5,642 bases of DNA from Deltaproteobacteria bacterium (lineage in GTDB: Bacteria; Desulfobacterota; Binatia; UBA9968), in contig JACPFH010000430.1 of NCBI GenBank assembly GCA_016183075.1, forward strand, positions 1-5,642. Reading direction: 5' to 3'. Numbering within the stretch: position 1 is the stretch's first letter; each line of letters starts with the position of its first letter. Below, piece by piece: positions 5,617 through 5,642 of the stretch. The notes below the pieces were generated by a model. The model was not told the DNA's origin, ran no database searches, and worked only from the letters and a program-made list of their open reading frames with translations. Position numbers and translations under genes: made by a program.

Positions 5617-5642
5617 TCCGTTCATGCTGAGCTTGTCGAAGC
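5617..5642. repeat. REP-like palindromic unit 2 (inverted, cut by the window edge)
   Basis: It starts with the same outer arm, TCCGTTC (5617-5623). It then carries CTGAGCTTGTCGAA (5627-5640), the reverse complement of TTCGACAAGCTCAG and so the core of unit 1 in the opposite orientation with two base differences. The closing arm, expected to read GAACGG, falls beyond the window. Units 1 and 2 form an inverted pair separated by 26 nt (5591-5616). Confidence 0.65.

Noticed and set aside
1..5642. Defence system, CRISPR array, insertion sequence, prophage or RNA gene
   Set aside because: No regular spacer-repeat array, transposase, integrase, nuclease, toxin-antitoxin or tRNA/rRNA-like segment was recognised. 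All the long gene frames are explained by metabolic or transport families or by conserved proteins of unknown function.

Overview
The window looks like an ordinary chromosomal stretch from a GC-rich environmental Gram-negative bacterium. The partial tripartite tricarboxylate transporter small subunit (TctB), the DUF1152 protein, the Rid-type protein and the short palindromic repeats with a TTCGAC(A/G)(A/G)GCTCAG core would suit uncultured soil or sediment lineages such as Desulfobacterota/Binatota-, NC10- or Rokubacteria-like bacteria. That taxonomic guess is low-confidence inference. No RNA gene, IS element, CRISPR array or phage gene was seen.

Layout, left to right. (1) Positions 1-291, minus strand: the N-terminal 97 codons of a TctB-family membrane protein, cut by the window edge. 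(2) Positions 292-549: a 258-nt gap holding a candidate intrinsic terminator for the gene cluster to its right (504-532), a candidate sigma70-type promoter for tctB (464-491), and GC-rich palindromes close to the tctB start. (3) Positions 550-3217, minus strand: a likely three-gene transcription unit, read DUF1152 protein, then MFS permease, then DUF1992 (DnaJ homolog subfamily C member 28-like) protein, with gaps of only 35 and 41 nt. (4) Positions 3218-3475: a divergent 258-nt regulatory region with a 14-nt palindrome, two mutually exclusive hairpins and a candidate promoter for the DUF1152 unit. (5) Positions 3476-4828, plus strand: a second, unrelated MFS permease (MFS_3/EntS-like), starting at TTG behind a near-perfect Shine-Dalgarno sequence. 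(6) Positions 4853-5533, minus strand, convergent with it: a protein that reads as two Rid (YjgF/UK114) folds in tandem. (7) Positions 5556-5642: two oppositely oriented REP-like palindromes, the second cut by the window edge.

How the genes work together is mostly unknown. Three of the six genes encode membrane transport proteins (TctB for solute import, two MFS proteins probably for export), so small-molecule traffic is the common theme. The DUF1152 protein is co-directional with one permease and may share its substrate or regulation, but the sequence alone cannot show this. I found no convincing new multi-gene system. The items most worth a second look are the structured divergent promoter region, the tandem Rid protein without the canonical arginine, the DUF1152-MFS pairing and the REP pair.
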